From positions 1 to 19,995 of the forward strand of contig JBOFWQ010000134.1 in the NCBI GenBank assembly GCA_051653685.1: a stretch of 19,995 nt of DNA, read 5' to 3'. The translations under genes were made by a program, and so were the position numbers. This document shows, one piece after another, positions 1 through 6,787 of this stretch. Under the pieces are notes generated by a model. That model had not been told where the DNA came from, made no database searches, and worked only from the letters and a program-made list of their open reading frames with translations. Origin of the DNA: Faucicola sp937889485. GTDB lineage: Bacteria; Pseudomonadota; Gammaproteobacteria; Pseudomonadales; Moraxellaceae. Within the stretch, counting starts at the first letter, position 1, and each line of letters begins with the position of its first letter.

Positions 1-1
1 A

Positions 2-73
2 CTCAACCGTCACTCGCCATTTTTGCCAAAGCACTTTATTGTTACCCCTATGATGGAATTGATTTTTTTATGA
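2..73 (+). CDS. 3' end of an upstream gene overlapping rsfS by ATGA (partial, unidentified)
   Basis: One frame is open from base 2 and stops with TGA at 71-73, so its stop overlaps the rsfS start (ATG 70-72) in the ATGA arrangement typical of translational coupling. Only 23 residues are visible (ending in MMELIFL), too few to identify. From general knowledge of bacterial gene order, nadD often lies upstream of rsfS, but I cannot confirm that here. A second frame ends at 51-53 and would serve equally well as the upstream gene. The rsfS frame itself is also open back to base 1. Confidence 0.3.
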   Translation, partial: LNRHSPFLPKHFIVTPMMELIFL

Positions 74-447
74 CCAATACGACAATCGCTGGTTTAGCGA
101 CAGAAAGTTTAACAAACTGCCTTACCCTCGTCCAAGATGCGTTGGAAGACTTGAAGGCAAAAAATATCACGGTGTTAGATGTTGGTAACCTAACCGAGGT
201 GATGGAGCGCATTGTGATTGCAGAAGGCACCTCAACACGCCATCTCAAAGCCGTGGCAGACCACGTGGCAAGCAAGGCCAAACAATCGGGTTTTGCGCCC
301 ATTGGGGTGGAAGGTCAAGGTACCAGTGACTGGACGCTGATTGACCTAGGCGCGGTCGTGGTACACGTGATGATGCCACAAGCGCGTACCTTTTATGACC
401 TCGAGGGGTTATGGAAAGAACACGCCGCCATGGAAAAAACAGCTTAA
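70..447 (+). CDS. rsfS: Ribosomal silencing factor RsfS
   Basis: 125-residue protein of the RsfS/Iojap (DUF143) family, which binds ribosomal protein uL14 on the 50S subunit and blocks subunit joining when nutrients are short. Family features visible are the DALEDLKAKNITVLDV segment near residues 24-39, the STRHLKAVADHV helix near 55-66, GVEGQGTSDWTLIDLG near 78-93, and the ending VVVHVM...R.FYDLEGLW near 95-113. The length is normal for the family, with about ten extra residues before the conserved core. The start at 70 follows a weak GGAA motif at 55-58 and overlaps the stop of an upstream frame. The gene is closed by a hairpin terminator and converges on efeU. Confidence 0.95.
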   Translation: MTNTTIAGLATESLTNCLTLVQDALEDLKAKNITVLDVGNLTEVMERIVIAEGTSTRHLKAVADHVASKAKQSGFAPIGVEGQGTSDWTLIDLGAVVVHVMMPQARTFYDLEGLWKEHAAMEKTA

Positions 448-450
448 TCA

Positions 451-483
451 AAAAAAGGGTCTAAATAATTTAGACCCTTTTTT
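451..483. terminator. Bidirectional intrinsic terminator between rsfS and efeU
   Basis: A perfect 9-bp stem (GGGTCTAAA at 457-465, TTTAGACCC at 469-477) with a 3-base loop is flanked by A6 on the left and T6 on the right. It therefore reads as an intrinsic terminator in both directions. It starts 4 bases after the rsfS stop and ends 20 bases beyond the efeU stop, where the two genes converge. Confidence 0.92.
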
Positions 484-503
484 ACATTGATTATTGAGTA
501 TGG

Positions 504-2324
504 TTAGGAAGCAGCACCACTAGCAGCGCTTTGCTGACGTGGTTTTTGCTGCATTTGGTAATTAATCAGCACCAATAAGCCAATATATGCAAGCTGCGCA
601 ATCACGGTTTGTAAAGTGGGATAAAAACCCATGATTTCTAGCGCTGGCACTGCCGTAAGCAACGTTTGTGGCAAATAGCCCGTGAGCTGTAAGGCATGCA
701 AACTCATACCTAGTATCTTAAAGCCCAGTAGATACATAACCCATGTTAGCACCTTAAATAACTGTGGGATTGGCAGTTTTACGGATGTCTTGAGCATCAG
801 CCATGCCACCATCGCCAAAATTAGTAGCGCCATCACAATGCCGAGTAAAAAATTACTGAGGCTGATATTAGGCAAGATACCCACATAAAACAAGATGGTT
901 TCGGCACCCTCGCGAAAAACAGATAAAAAGCTTAAACCAAACAAAGACACAAAACTTCCTGTAGTTAAGGCTTGCCCCATATGGCGTTTAATATAAGCAT
1001 TCCAAGATTGTACTGAGGACTTGCTATGTAGCCATGCACCCACCCCAATCATCATCACGACCGCCACAATACCTACAATACCTTCAAACATTTCTCGGTT
1101 GGCAGCTGAGGTTATGGCAGGGAACAATGCCTGCAGCGCCAATGCCCCAATAACACTGGCAAATAATCCCGAGATCACGCCCGCATATACCCATTTTTTG
1201 CCTTGAGGCTGTTTGGCTGCCACCAAAGCAGATAATAGCGCCATAATAATTAACAGCGCTTCTAACCCTTCTCTTAGCAAAATGAGCATGGCGTCAATGG
1301 CACTGTATTGTGCGCTTGGGTTGATACGTGCTAATTCATTGATGAGGTTTTGTAAATTTTGCTGTTGTTTTGGGGTATGACCGGTTGCCATAATAACAGG
1401 AATTTGGCTTTCTACCCGCTGATAAAGACTTGGGTTTCGGGTACTTACCTCGCCTTCTACACTGGGCCATACCCTAATAAACTCTGCTAACTTGGCTTGA
1501 GCCAGTGTGTTGTCGGTTTGCTTAAAGGCTTGTAACCCATCACGTAGTAGCTGAATGCTACTGTCTAAGCTCACCACTTGAGCCGCGGATGACGTGACTG
1601 TTTCGCCCGCATTATAGCTATCAATGGCTTGTTTGAGCGCCACCGATTGGGTTTGTAACTGCTGAATATTGGTGGGCTGTGTTTCAATTGCCACTCGCAT
1701 CAGCGCCATGGCGGTTTCTATCTTGCCATAATGTGGCATACTAGTATTGCGAACAGTGCGTTCATTGGCTAGCCATACGCTATTAAAGGCTTGGTACGCT
1801 TGGCGCAAGGTCTCAGTTTGGCTAGGTGTGGCTTGGGCAATCACTTGCTGTAGGGTGTCATAAGCGGGCACGATATGTTTGGCAAAGGCTTGTCTTTTTT
1901 GGCGATAGTCCACGGGGTTTTGCGACTTTTCAAACGCATATAATGCCGCTGACACTGCCGATAAATGCTCAATAGTGGGATTTGCGATCGCGATTTTTAG
2001 CGCCTGTGAAACGGGCGCTGCACTCTTTAATTGGCTTACAGTCAACTGGTCAAACTGCTGTTGTAGCTGCTTTGTGAGCTGTTTGGCGGCCTGTGTATCC
2101 CCTGCTTTGGCTTTTCCCATGGCATCTGACAGCTGAATAAAAAGCGGGCTCAAGTTGATTTTTTTTGTGGTTTGCGCGCTTGACGGCGCAAGCGGTACGG
2201 CTTGTGGATGACTGGCAACGATCGCGCTATTTGCTGTATCGACCACTGCCAGCGCTGCGGGGCTTACCCATGTACCAAAAATCAATAACGCCCCTAGCAG
2301 CCCATTTTTTTTGCCATGTATCAT
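504..2324 (-). CDS. efeU: FTR1-family iron permease with large periplasmic N-terminal domain (EfeU-like)
   Basis: Inner-membrane iron permease of about 606 residues. The C-terminal half is a seven-helix FTR1 permease with both hallmark REXXE iron motifs, REGLE near 351-355 and REGAE near 471-475. E. coli EfeU is essentially only this domain (about 276 residues). Here some 340 residues precede it: a signal peptide followed by a helical, presumably periplasmic, region containing two copies of a repeat (F..VW...E..V....Y..IE), starting near residues 180 and 282. I chose ATG 2324 over a start nine codons upstream because it begins a clean signal peptide (MIHGKKNGLLGALLIFG...ALA) and has a GGAAG Shine-Dalgarno just before it. 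The longer form would overlap the end of efeB. It lies one base after efeB, as the last gene of the operon, and probably passes iron released by EfeO/EfeB to the cytoplasm. Confidence 0.9.
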   Translation of the reverse strand: MIHGKKNGLLGALLIFGTWVSPAALAVVDTANSAIVASHPQAVPLAPSSAQTTKKINLSPLFIQLSDAMGKAKAGDTQAAKQLTKQLQQQFDQLTVSQLKSAAPVSQALKIAIANPTIEHLSAVSAALYAFEKSQNPVDYRQKRQAFAKHIVPAYDTLQQVIAQATPSQTETLRQAYQAFNSVWLANERTVRNTSMPHYGKIETAMALMRVAIETQPTNIQQLQTQSVALKQAIDSYNAGETVTSSAAQVVSLDSSIQLLRDGLQAFKQTDNTLAQAKLAEFIRVWPSVEGEVSTRNPSLYQRVESQIPVIMATGHTPKQQQNLQNLINELARINPSAQYSAIDAMLILLREGLEALLIIMALLSALVAAKQPQGKKWVYAGVISGLFASVIGALALQALFPAITSAANREMFEGIVGIVAVVMMIGVGAWLHSKSSVQSWNAYIKRHMGQALTTGSFVSLFGLSFLSVFREGAETILFYVGILPNISLSNFLLGIVMALLILAMVAWLMLKTSVKLPIPQLFKVLTWVMYLLGFKILGMSLHALQLTGYLPQTLLTAVPALEIMGFYPTLQTVIAQLAYIGLLVLINYQMQQKPRQQSAASGAAS

Positions 2325-2325
2325 A

Positions 2326-3681
2326 TTACACTTCCAATAACTGTTGACCAAGGTATTGCCCCGCGCTTACCCCACCAAAACAGGCAAATAAGCCGCTACC
2401 AATATGCGTGATGTATTCGTTCATACGATCCATTCTGCCTAGGGCATTTTGCACCGCTATAAATTGTTCGGGCGATTTTTGAAATGAAATAAACAATAAG
2501 CCGCTATCAAACTGCCCTGTCTTGGCATCAATACCGCTACTATAAGAATACGAACGGCGTAGCATTTCCACGCCTGAGGCTTTTGCGAGTGCCATGTGGG
2601 AGTCGGCAGGAATGGCAGGTTTGCCATCCGCCGATTTTTTATGAATATCCACATCATCAAATTCATGAGCGCTGCCCATCGCTGCACCGTTGTCACGGTG
2701 ACGACCAAAGGTATCTTCTTGACCTTTGAGCGAGGTTCTATCCCATGTTTCCAAATGCATTTGGATTTTGCGCGCCACCAAATAAGTGCCGCCTGTCATC
2801 CAGTCAGGGCTTTGCGCCCATATATTTTTGTCAGCATCTTTGATAGTGCTTTGATTGGCAGTACCATCTTTGAACCCAAATAAATTGCGGGGCGTTTGTT
2901 CACCGTGATCAAATCCCAAAAACCCCGATTGACTCCAACGCATGGTAATCGTGGCGCGCGCTTGGCGGACTAATTGGCGAATAGCATGAAATGCCACCTG
3001 CGCATCTTCGGCACACGCCTGAATGCAGATATCACCGCCCGATAGCTCAGGACGAAGTTGGTCACGGGGAAACAGCGGCAGTTCAGTAAATACTTTGGGC
3101 TGCTTGGCAGTAAGACCCAGTTTTTTTATAAAACTTGGGCTGACCCCAAAGGTCAGTGTCAAGCCATACGCTCCCAGACTGTCAGCTTCACCCGTGTCGG
3201 TAGGCGGCAAAAAGGCGTTGCTACCATAAGGTTTGATGTTTTTTCCTTGAGTAAGATTGGCGGCGGCAACCGTCCAGTCTTTAAACATTTGCTTTACTTC
3301 GTCTAATTGATCGGTATGTAAATCCATGACCAAAAAATAAATATGGCGCTGGGCGGGGGTGGTAATCCCTGCTTGATGCTCACCATAAAAATCATAGCGG
3401 CTATCTGCAAAGCCATGTTTGGCGCTGTTGGCATCACCGCCTGCGTGTTTGGGATTTTGATTTTTATCACCATCTTTGGGCGCTACCGCTGTGGTATCCG
3501 CCGTAGCAGCTGTTTTTTCGGGATTGGGCTGGCAGCCCACCAGTGCAGCACCCATCCCTGCTGCCCCAAGCGCACCAAACTGACGCAAAAAACGGCGGCG
3601 CGGCAACCTAGGTGCAGGGCTAACCTGTTGATGGTGAGGGGCGCTCTCGGATTGGCAGAGCGATTGGTTCAATTTGCCCAT
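2326..3681 (-). CDS. efeB: EfeB: Tat-exported DyP-type heme peroxidase/deferrochelatase, with lipobox
   Basis: 451-residue DyP-type peroxidase of the EfeB class. In E. coli EfeB is a periplasmic heme protein of the EfeUOB ferrous iron system, also reported to extract iron from heme. Visible features are a twin-arginine signal (RRRFL near 28-32), a hydrophobic segment ending in ALVGC with Cys50, the DyP GXXDG motif as GFKDGTAN near 269-276, FGRHRDNGA near 325-333, a candidate heme-ligand His near 362, and Arg375/376 in EMLRRSYSY. The cysteine after the Tat hydrophobic segment looks like a lipobox, so the protein may be a Tat-dependent lipoprotein instead of a soluble periplasmic enzyme. GAGGA lies 4 bases before the ATG. 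It sits between efeO and efeU, with a 270-base gap on the efeO side and one base on the efeU side. Confidence 0.94.
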   Translation of the reverse strand: MGKLNQSLCQSESAPHHQQVSPAPRLPRRRFLRQFGALGAAGMGAALVGCQPNPEKTAATADTTAVAPKDGDKNQNPKHAGGDANSAKHGFADSRYDFYGEHQAGITTPAQRHIYFLVMDLHTDQLDEVKQMFKDWTVAAANLTQGKNIKPYGSNAFLPPTDTGEADSLGAYGLTLTFGVSPSFIKKLGLTAKQPKVFTELPLFPRDQLRPELSGGDICIQACAEDAQVAFHAIRQLVRQARATITMRWSQSGFLGFDHGEQTPRNLFGFKDGTANQSTIKDADKNIWAQSPDWMTGGTYLVARKIQMHLETWDRTSLKGQEDTFGRHRDNGAAMGSAHEFDDVDIHKKSADGKPAIPADSHMALAKASGVEMLRRSYSYSSGIDAKTGQFDSGLLFISFQKSPEQFIAVQNALGRMDRMNEYITHIGSGLFACFGGVSAGQYLGQQLLEV

Positions 3682-3863
3682 AAGATCCTCTACTTGGTTT
3701 GATTAAAATAAAAGAAAAAATAACCCGCTGGCTAACGCTGTTATGAAGGTCACAAGCGGTGTTCAAAGCAAAAAATTTGACTTGTATTGGGGTATGGCTG
3801 TTCTTGGGTTGCCGCTAGTTTTTATGACCATGCCATTGCCCACTTGTTGCCTAAAAACAGTAA

Positions 3864-3891
3864 AGGTGAGCCAAGGTCAACTGACTCACCT
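3864..3891 (-). terminator. Hairpin in the efeO-efeB gap, possible attenuator
   Basis: The 270 bases between efeO and efeB (3682-3951) contain no convincing gene. On the minus strand the segment forms an 11-pair stem (AGGTGAGTCAG against TTGGCTCACCT, including two G-U pairs) around a 6-base loop. It is followed by the T-rich run TTTACTGTTTTTAGG. It could terminate part of the transcription after efeO, or mark an mRNA processing site that gives more EfeO than EfeB/EfeU. The T-run is interrupted, so complete termination is unlikely. Confidence 0.5.
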
Positions 3892-3951
3892 AATTACACT
3901 GCGCATAATATGGGTGCGAGGTTGGTACGGGGCAAAAAACAAAAGCGCCGT

Positions 3952-4845
3952 TTACTGCAGCACCACGCCCATTTGAGCAAGGGGCTCGCCCAGTTTATTG
4001 ACTGCCTCAGCCAGTGCCTTGGTGTCATCTGCGGTCAATTCGGTATACAATTTATAGTCATTACTACCCACTTGGTGCTTGGCAAGGAGCGCATCAACGG
4101 CAGCAAATTTTTGGGTTAACTCGGTGACCAATGCAGGGTTTTTGGTTTGTATTACGGGTTTTAAAATCTCAAAAATCTTCTCGGCACCTTCAATATTGGC
4201 TTTAAAGTCATATAGATCGGTATGAGAAAAAATTTCTTCCTCACCGGTAATCTTACTGGTAGAAACTTCATTAAGCAGATCAACCGAACCTTGTACCATC
4301 AACTCGCCTGTAACCTCTGCTGTGGGCAGCTTGGCGCGTAATTCTTTGATATCGGCTAGCAACTGATCACCCAATTTTTCGGTACCTTGGGTGGTCTGCT
4401 GCGTCCAAAGAATTTTTTCGATACGGTGAAATCCCGACCAGACCTCATCTTTTTCTAAGTCTGCTTCGCGGTTATCAATGCGCGGATCCAAATCACCAAA
4501 ACTCTCTGCAATAGGCTCTGAGCGTTCATAATACATACGTGCCTTTGGATAAAGGGCTTTGGCTTCTTCAAGTTTGCCCGCTTTTAGGAGCGCGACAAAT
4601 TTTTCTGTATCGGCAAGCAATAAGTCAATTTGCCCTGTCACCCAAGTTTTATAGGCCTCTGTTTGTTGAGTCAAATCAACGGGTTGACCTGCTTGATTAG
4701 CGGCAGTATTGGCGCTTGCCACCACACTACTGGCAGCTGCATCTTTGCCTTCAGAAGGGGCGGGCTTGCTACAGGCGGTAAGTCCTACCCATACCAGCAT
4801 GCCTAAGCATAATGGTGAAAAGCGAGATAATAAACGTTTGGTCAT
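3952..4845 (-). CDS. efeO: EfeO/EfeM-type iron-binding lipoprotein (imelysin/M75 domain)
   Basis: 297-residue lipoprotein with the M75 (imelysin) domain of EfeO, the extracytoplasmic iron-binding component of the Efe system. It carries the family HXXE metal motif as HRIE near 140-143, within GFHRIEKILW. Other conserved stretches include MYYERSEPIAESFGDLDPRID near 104-124 and EEEIFSHTDLYDF near 202-214. The signal peptide ends in the lipobox LTAC with Cys25. E. coli EfeO is about 375 residues and has an N-terminal cupredoxin domain. None is seen here, so this is the short, EfeM-like form. I chose ATG 4845 over an in-frame ATG at 4860 because GAGG lies five bases upstream and it starts a compact signal peptide. 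First gene of the operon, directly behind a Fur-box promoter. Confidence 0.93.
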   Translation of the reverse strand: MTKRLLSRFSPLCLGMLVWVGLTACSKPAPSEGKDAAASSVVASANTAANQAGQPVDLTQQTEAYKTWVTGQIDLLLADTEKFVALLKAGKLEEAKALYPKARMYYERSEPIAESFGDLDPRIDNREADLEKDEVWSGFHRIEKILWTQQTTQGTEKLGDQLLADIKELRAKLPTAEVTGELMVQGSVDLLNEVSTSKITGEEEIFSHTDLYDFKANIEGAEKIFEILKPVIQTKNPALVTELTQKFAAVDALLAKHQVGSNDYKLYTELTADDTKALAEAVNKLGEPLAQMGVVLQ

Positions 4846-4911
4846 AACAGCCTCAGTCAAAGCAAGTTAGCCACCGCTAACGGTGAATTTAGAATAATTT
4901 TAAACGAAAGA

Positions 4912-4940
4912 ATTATAATGTAAATGATAATAATTATCAA
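4912..4940 (-). promoter_or_regulatory. Sigma-70 promoter of the efe operon
   Basis: On the minus strand TTGATA (4935-4940) and TATAAT (4912-4917) are separated by exactly 17 bases, one mismatch from the full consensus. Transcription should begin near 4905, giving a leader of about 60 bases before the efeO ATG. The -35 region and spacer are covered by the Fur box, so iron-loaded Fur would block RNA polymerase directly. Confidence 0.85.
4925..4939. promoter_or_regulatory. Fur box (perfect 7-1-7)
   Basis: TGATAATAATTATCA is a perfect 7-1-7 inverted repeat and an exact match to the Fur core consensus TGATAATNATTATCA. It overlaps the -35 element and spacer of the efe promoter, predicting repression in high iron and expression under iron limitation. 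Confidence 0.92.
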
Positions 4941-4943
4941 TAG

Positions 4944-4975
4944 TATTTATAAACCGTTGGTATTTATAAACCGTT
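4944..4975. repeat. Two tandem 15-bp direct repeats upstream of the efe promoter
   Basis: TATTTATAAACCGTT occurs at 4944-4958 and again at 4961-4975, two exact copies with a 17-base period. They lie immediately upstream of the -35 box of the efe promoter. This could be an activator or second regulator site, an AT-rich UP-like element, or a replication slippage duplication. I do not recognise the sequence. Confidence 0.7.
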
Positions 4976-5008
4976 AGTTAGGTGTGTAACAGCGGCAGTG
5001 AACCACAT

Positions 5009-5039
5009 AAAAAAACCGCTATCGGCCAGTGATAGCGGT
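5009..5039 (-). terminator. Intrinsic terminator after pstB
   Basis: A perfect 9-bp stem (ACCGCTATC at 5015-5023, GATAGCGGT at 5031-5039) with a 7-base loop is followed on the minus strand by seven T's. It begins 30 bases after the pstB stop, closes the pst operon, and separates it from the efe promoter. Confidence 0.92.
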
Positions 5040-5068
5040 CATAATAAAACTAGACAAAAGGGTGATGC

Positions 5069-5824
5069 CTAGCCAAATTTACCCGTGATGTATTCTTCGG
5101 TTTCTTTACGCTCAGGGTTGGTAAAGATTTTGTCAGTTTCGCCCATTTCCATCATCTCGCCCAAATACATATATACCGTATAATCAGACACACGTGCCGC
5201 TTGCTGCATATTATGGGTCACAATGGCGATGGTATAATCTTCTTTTAGGTCGGTAATCAAGTCTTCAATAGAACCCGTGGAGATGGGGTCAAGTGCGGAG
5301 GTAGGCTCATCAAGCAGCAATACCTCAGGGCGCGTTGCAACCCCACGCGCAATACATAAACGCTGCTGTTGACCACCTGACAGTGAAAGACCCGAGGCTT
5401 TTAGCTTGTCTTTGACCTCGTTCCAAAGTGCGGATTTTTTGAGCGCCCATTCCACGCGCTCATCAAGCTCAGCGCGGCTTAGGCTTTCATACAAGCGCAC
5501 CCCAAATGCCACATTATCATAAATCGACATGGGAAACGGCGTGGGTTTTTGGAATACCATACCCACACGCGCGCGCAACAAGTTAACGTCCACGGATTTA
5601 TCAATAATATTTTGACCATCAAGATTGATTTCGCCCGTGGCTTTCATACCAGGGTATAAATCATACATGCGGTTAAAAGTACGCAGTAAAGTGGATTTAC
5701 CACAACCTGAAGGCCCAATAAAGGCGGTGACTTTTTTATCAGCGATGTCGATATTAATATTTTTTAATGCATGAAATTTACCGTAATAAAAATCAAGATT
5801 ACGAATTTGCATTTTTGCGGTCAT
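5069..5824 (-). CDS. pstB: Phosphate ABC transporter ATP-binding protein PstB
   Basis: 251-residue cytoplasmic ATPase powering phosphate import through PstCA. All ABC motifs are intact: Walker A GPSGCGKST near 37-45, the Q-loop in VFQKPTPFPMSIYDN, signature LSGGQQQR near 146-153, Walker B LLLDEP near 167-172, and switch His202. The KPTPFPMSIYDNVAFG stretch is characteristic of PstB. The ATG at 5824 has AAGG about ten bases upstream. It is the last gene of the pst operon, 75 bases after pstA. The usual next gene, phoU, is not present; the efe locus follows. Confidence 0.97.
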   Translation of the reverse strand: MTAKMQIRNLDFYYGKFHALKNINIDIADKKVTAFIGPSGCGKSTLLRTFNRMYDLYPGMKATGEINLDGQNIIDKSVDVNLLRARVGMVFQKPTPFPMSIYDNVAFGVRLYESLSRAELDERVEWALKKSALWNEVKDKLKASGLSLSGGQQQRLCIARGVATRPEVLLLDEPTSALDPISTGSIEDLITDLKEDYTIAIVTHNMQQAARVSDYTVYMYLGEMMEMGETDKIFTNPERKETEEYITGKFG

Positions 5825-5899
5825 GATAACTACCTTATAAATTTTAGAAAATGCGAGCCACTAAACTTGGATAAAATAGGTGCCGATGTGTATACCAAA

Positions 5900-6769
5900 T
5901 TAATGAGAGGATTGTTCTTTGCCACTTAACAACCGTGCCAAAATATTGAGCGTTAATACCGCCAAGGTAATAATCAATGCCCCTGCCCATGCCAATTGAT
6001 TTGAAATTTCATAGGGTTGGCTGGCATATTGGTAAATCACGTTTGGCAAGTTGGCAATCGGCTGACCCATATCGGTACTAAAAAACTGGTTATTGAGAGC
6101 GGTAAACAGTAACGGTGCAGTTTCGCCCGAAATACGCGCAAATGCCAATAAAATCCCCGTTAATACCCCTGTTTTGGCAGCACGAAGCGTAACCGACAGC
6201 ACCAATTTCCATTTTGGTGTGCCAAGTGCATACGCCGCTTCACGCAGGGTATTGGGTACCAACCGCAGCATGTTTTCAGTGGTACGCACCACCACAGGAA
6301 TCACCAACAACGCCAAGGCAAGTGACCCTGCCCAGCCCGAAAAGTTACGACCTTGCACCATGAGCGCAAAAATAAATAGACCTATCACGATAGAAGGCGC
6401 GGATAGCAAAATATCATTCATAAAACGCGTTACTTTGCCAAGCCAGCTATTTTCAGCAAACTCTGCCAAATAAATCCCTGCCATAATACCAATAGGCGTA
6501 CCAATTAATAGCCCCAACCCTGTTACCATAATCGAGCCAATAATGGCATTGCGAAGACCGCCAATCTCATTCGGTGACGGTGTATCTTGGGTAAAGATTG
6601 GCATGGTCAGTAACGCATGCGAGCCAGAAGCAAAAAGTTTAAATAAAATCAAACCCAAAAAAGTCAGACCAAATACAATAGATAGACCCGCAAAAATCAG
6701 CCCCAACACATTGGACAAGCGGCGGCGTTTGTAGATGGCATTATTACGGTTAATATTAGTGGTAGTCAT
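5900..6769 (-). CDS. pstA: Phosphate ABC transporter permease PstA
   Basis: 289-residue inner-membrane permease forming the phosphate channel with PstC. It has a basic cytoplasmic N-terminus (YKRRRL), a first membrane helix near 20-45, and the BPD permease core. The EAA loop reads LREAAYALGTPKWKLVLSVTLRAA near residues 176-199, and the C-terminal NQLAWAGALIITLAVLTLNILAR helix is typical of PstA. I prefer ATG 6769, preceded by GGGGAAG, over a TTG in the same frame at 6781, because the latter would leave almost no leader after pstC. The pstC stop is 18 bases upstream. Confidence 0.96.
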   Translation of the reverse strand: MTTTNINRNNAIYKRRRLSNVLGLIFAGLSIVFGLTFLGLILFKLFASGSHALLTMPIFTQDTPSPNEIGGLRNAIIGSIMVTGLGLLIGTPIGIMAGIYLAEFAENSWLGKVTRFMNDILLSAPSIVIGLFIFALMVQGRNFSGWAGSLALALLVIPVVVRTTENMLRLVPNTLREAAYALGTPKWKLVLSVTLRAAKTGVLTGILLAFARISGETAPLLFTALNNQFFSTDMGQPIANLPNVIYQYASQPYEISNQLAWAGALIITLAVLTLNILARLLSGKEQSSH

Positions 6770-6787
6770 ATTCTTCCCCAAAAATTA

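Noticed and set aside
3743..4119. Overlapping plus-strand open frames across the efeO 3' end and efeO-efeB spacer
   Set aside because: They lack a good ribosome binding site and recognisable protein character, and they partly lie antisense to efeO; they look like chance frames.
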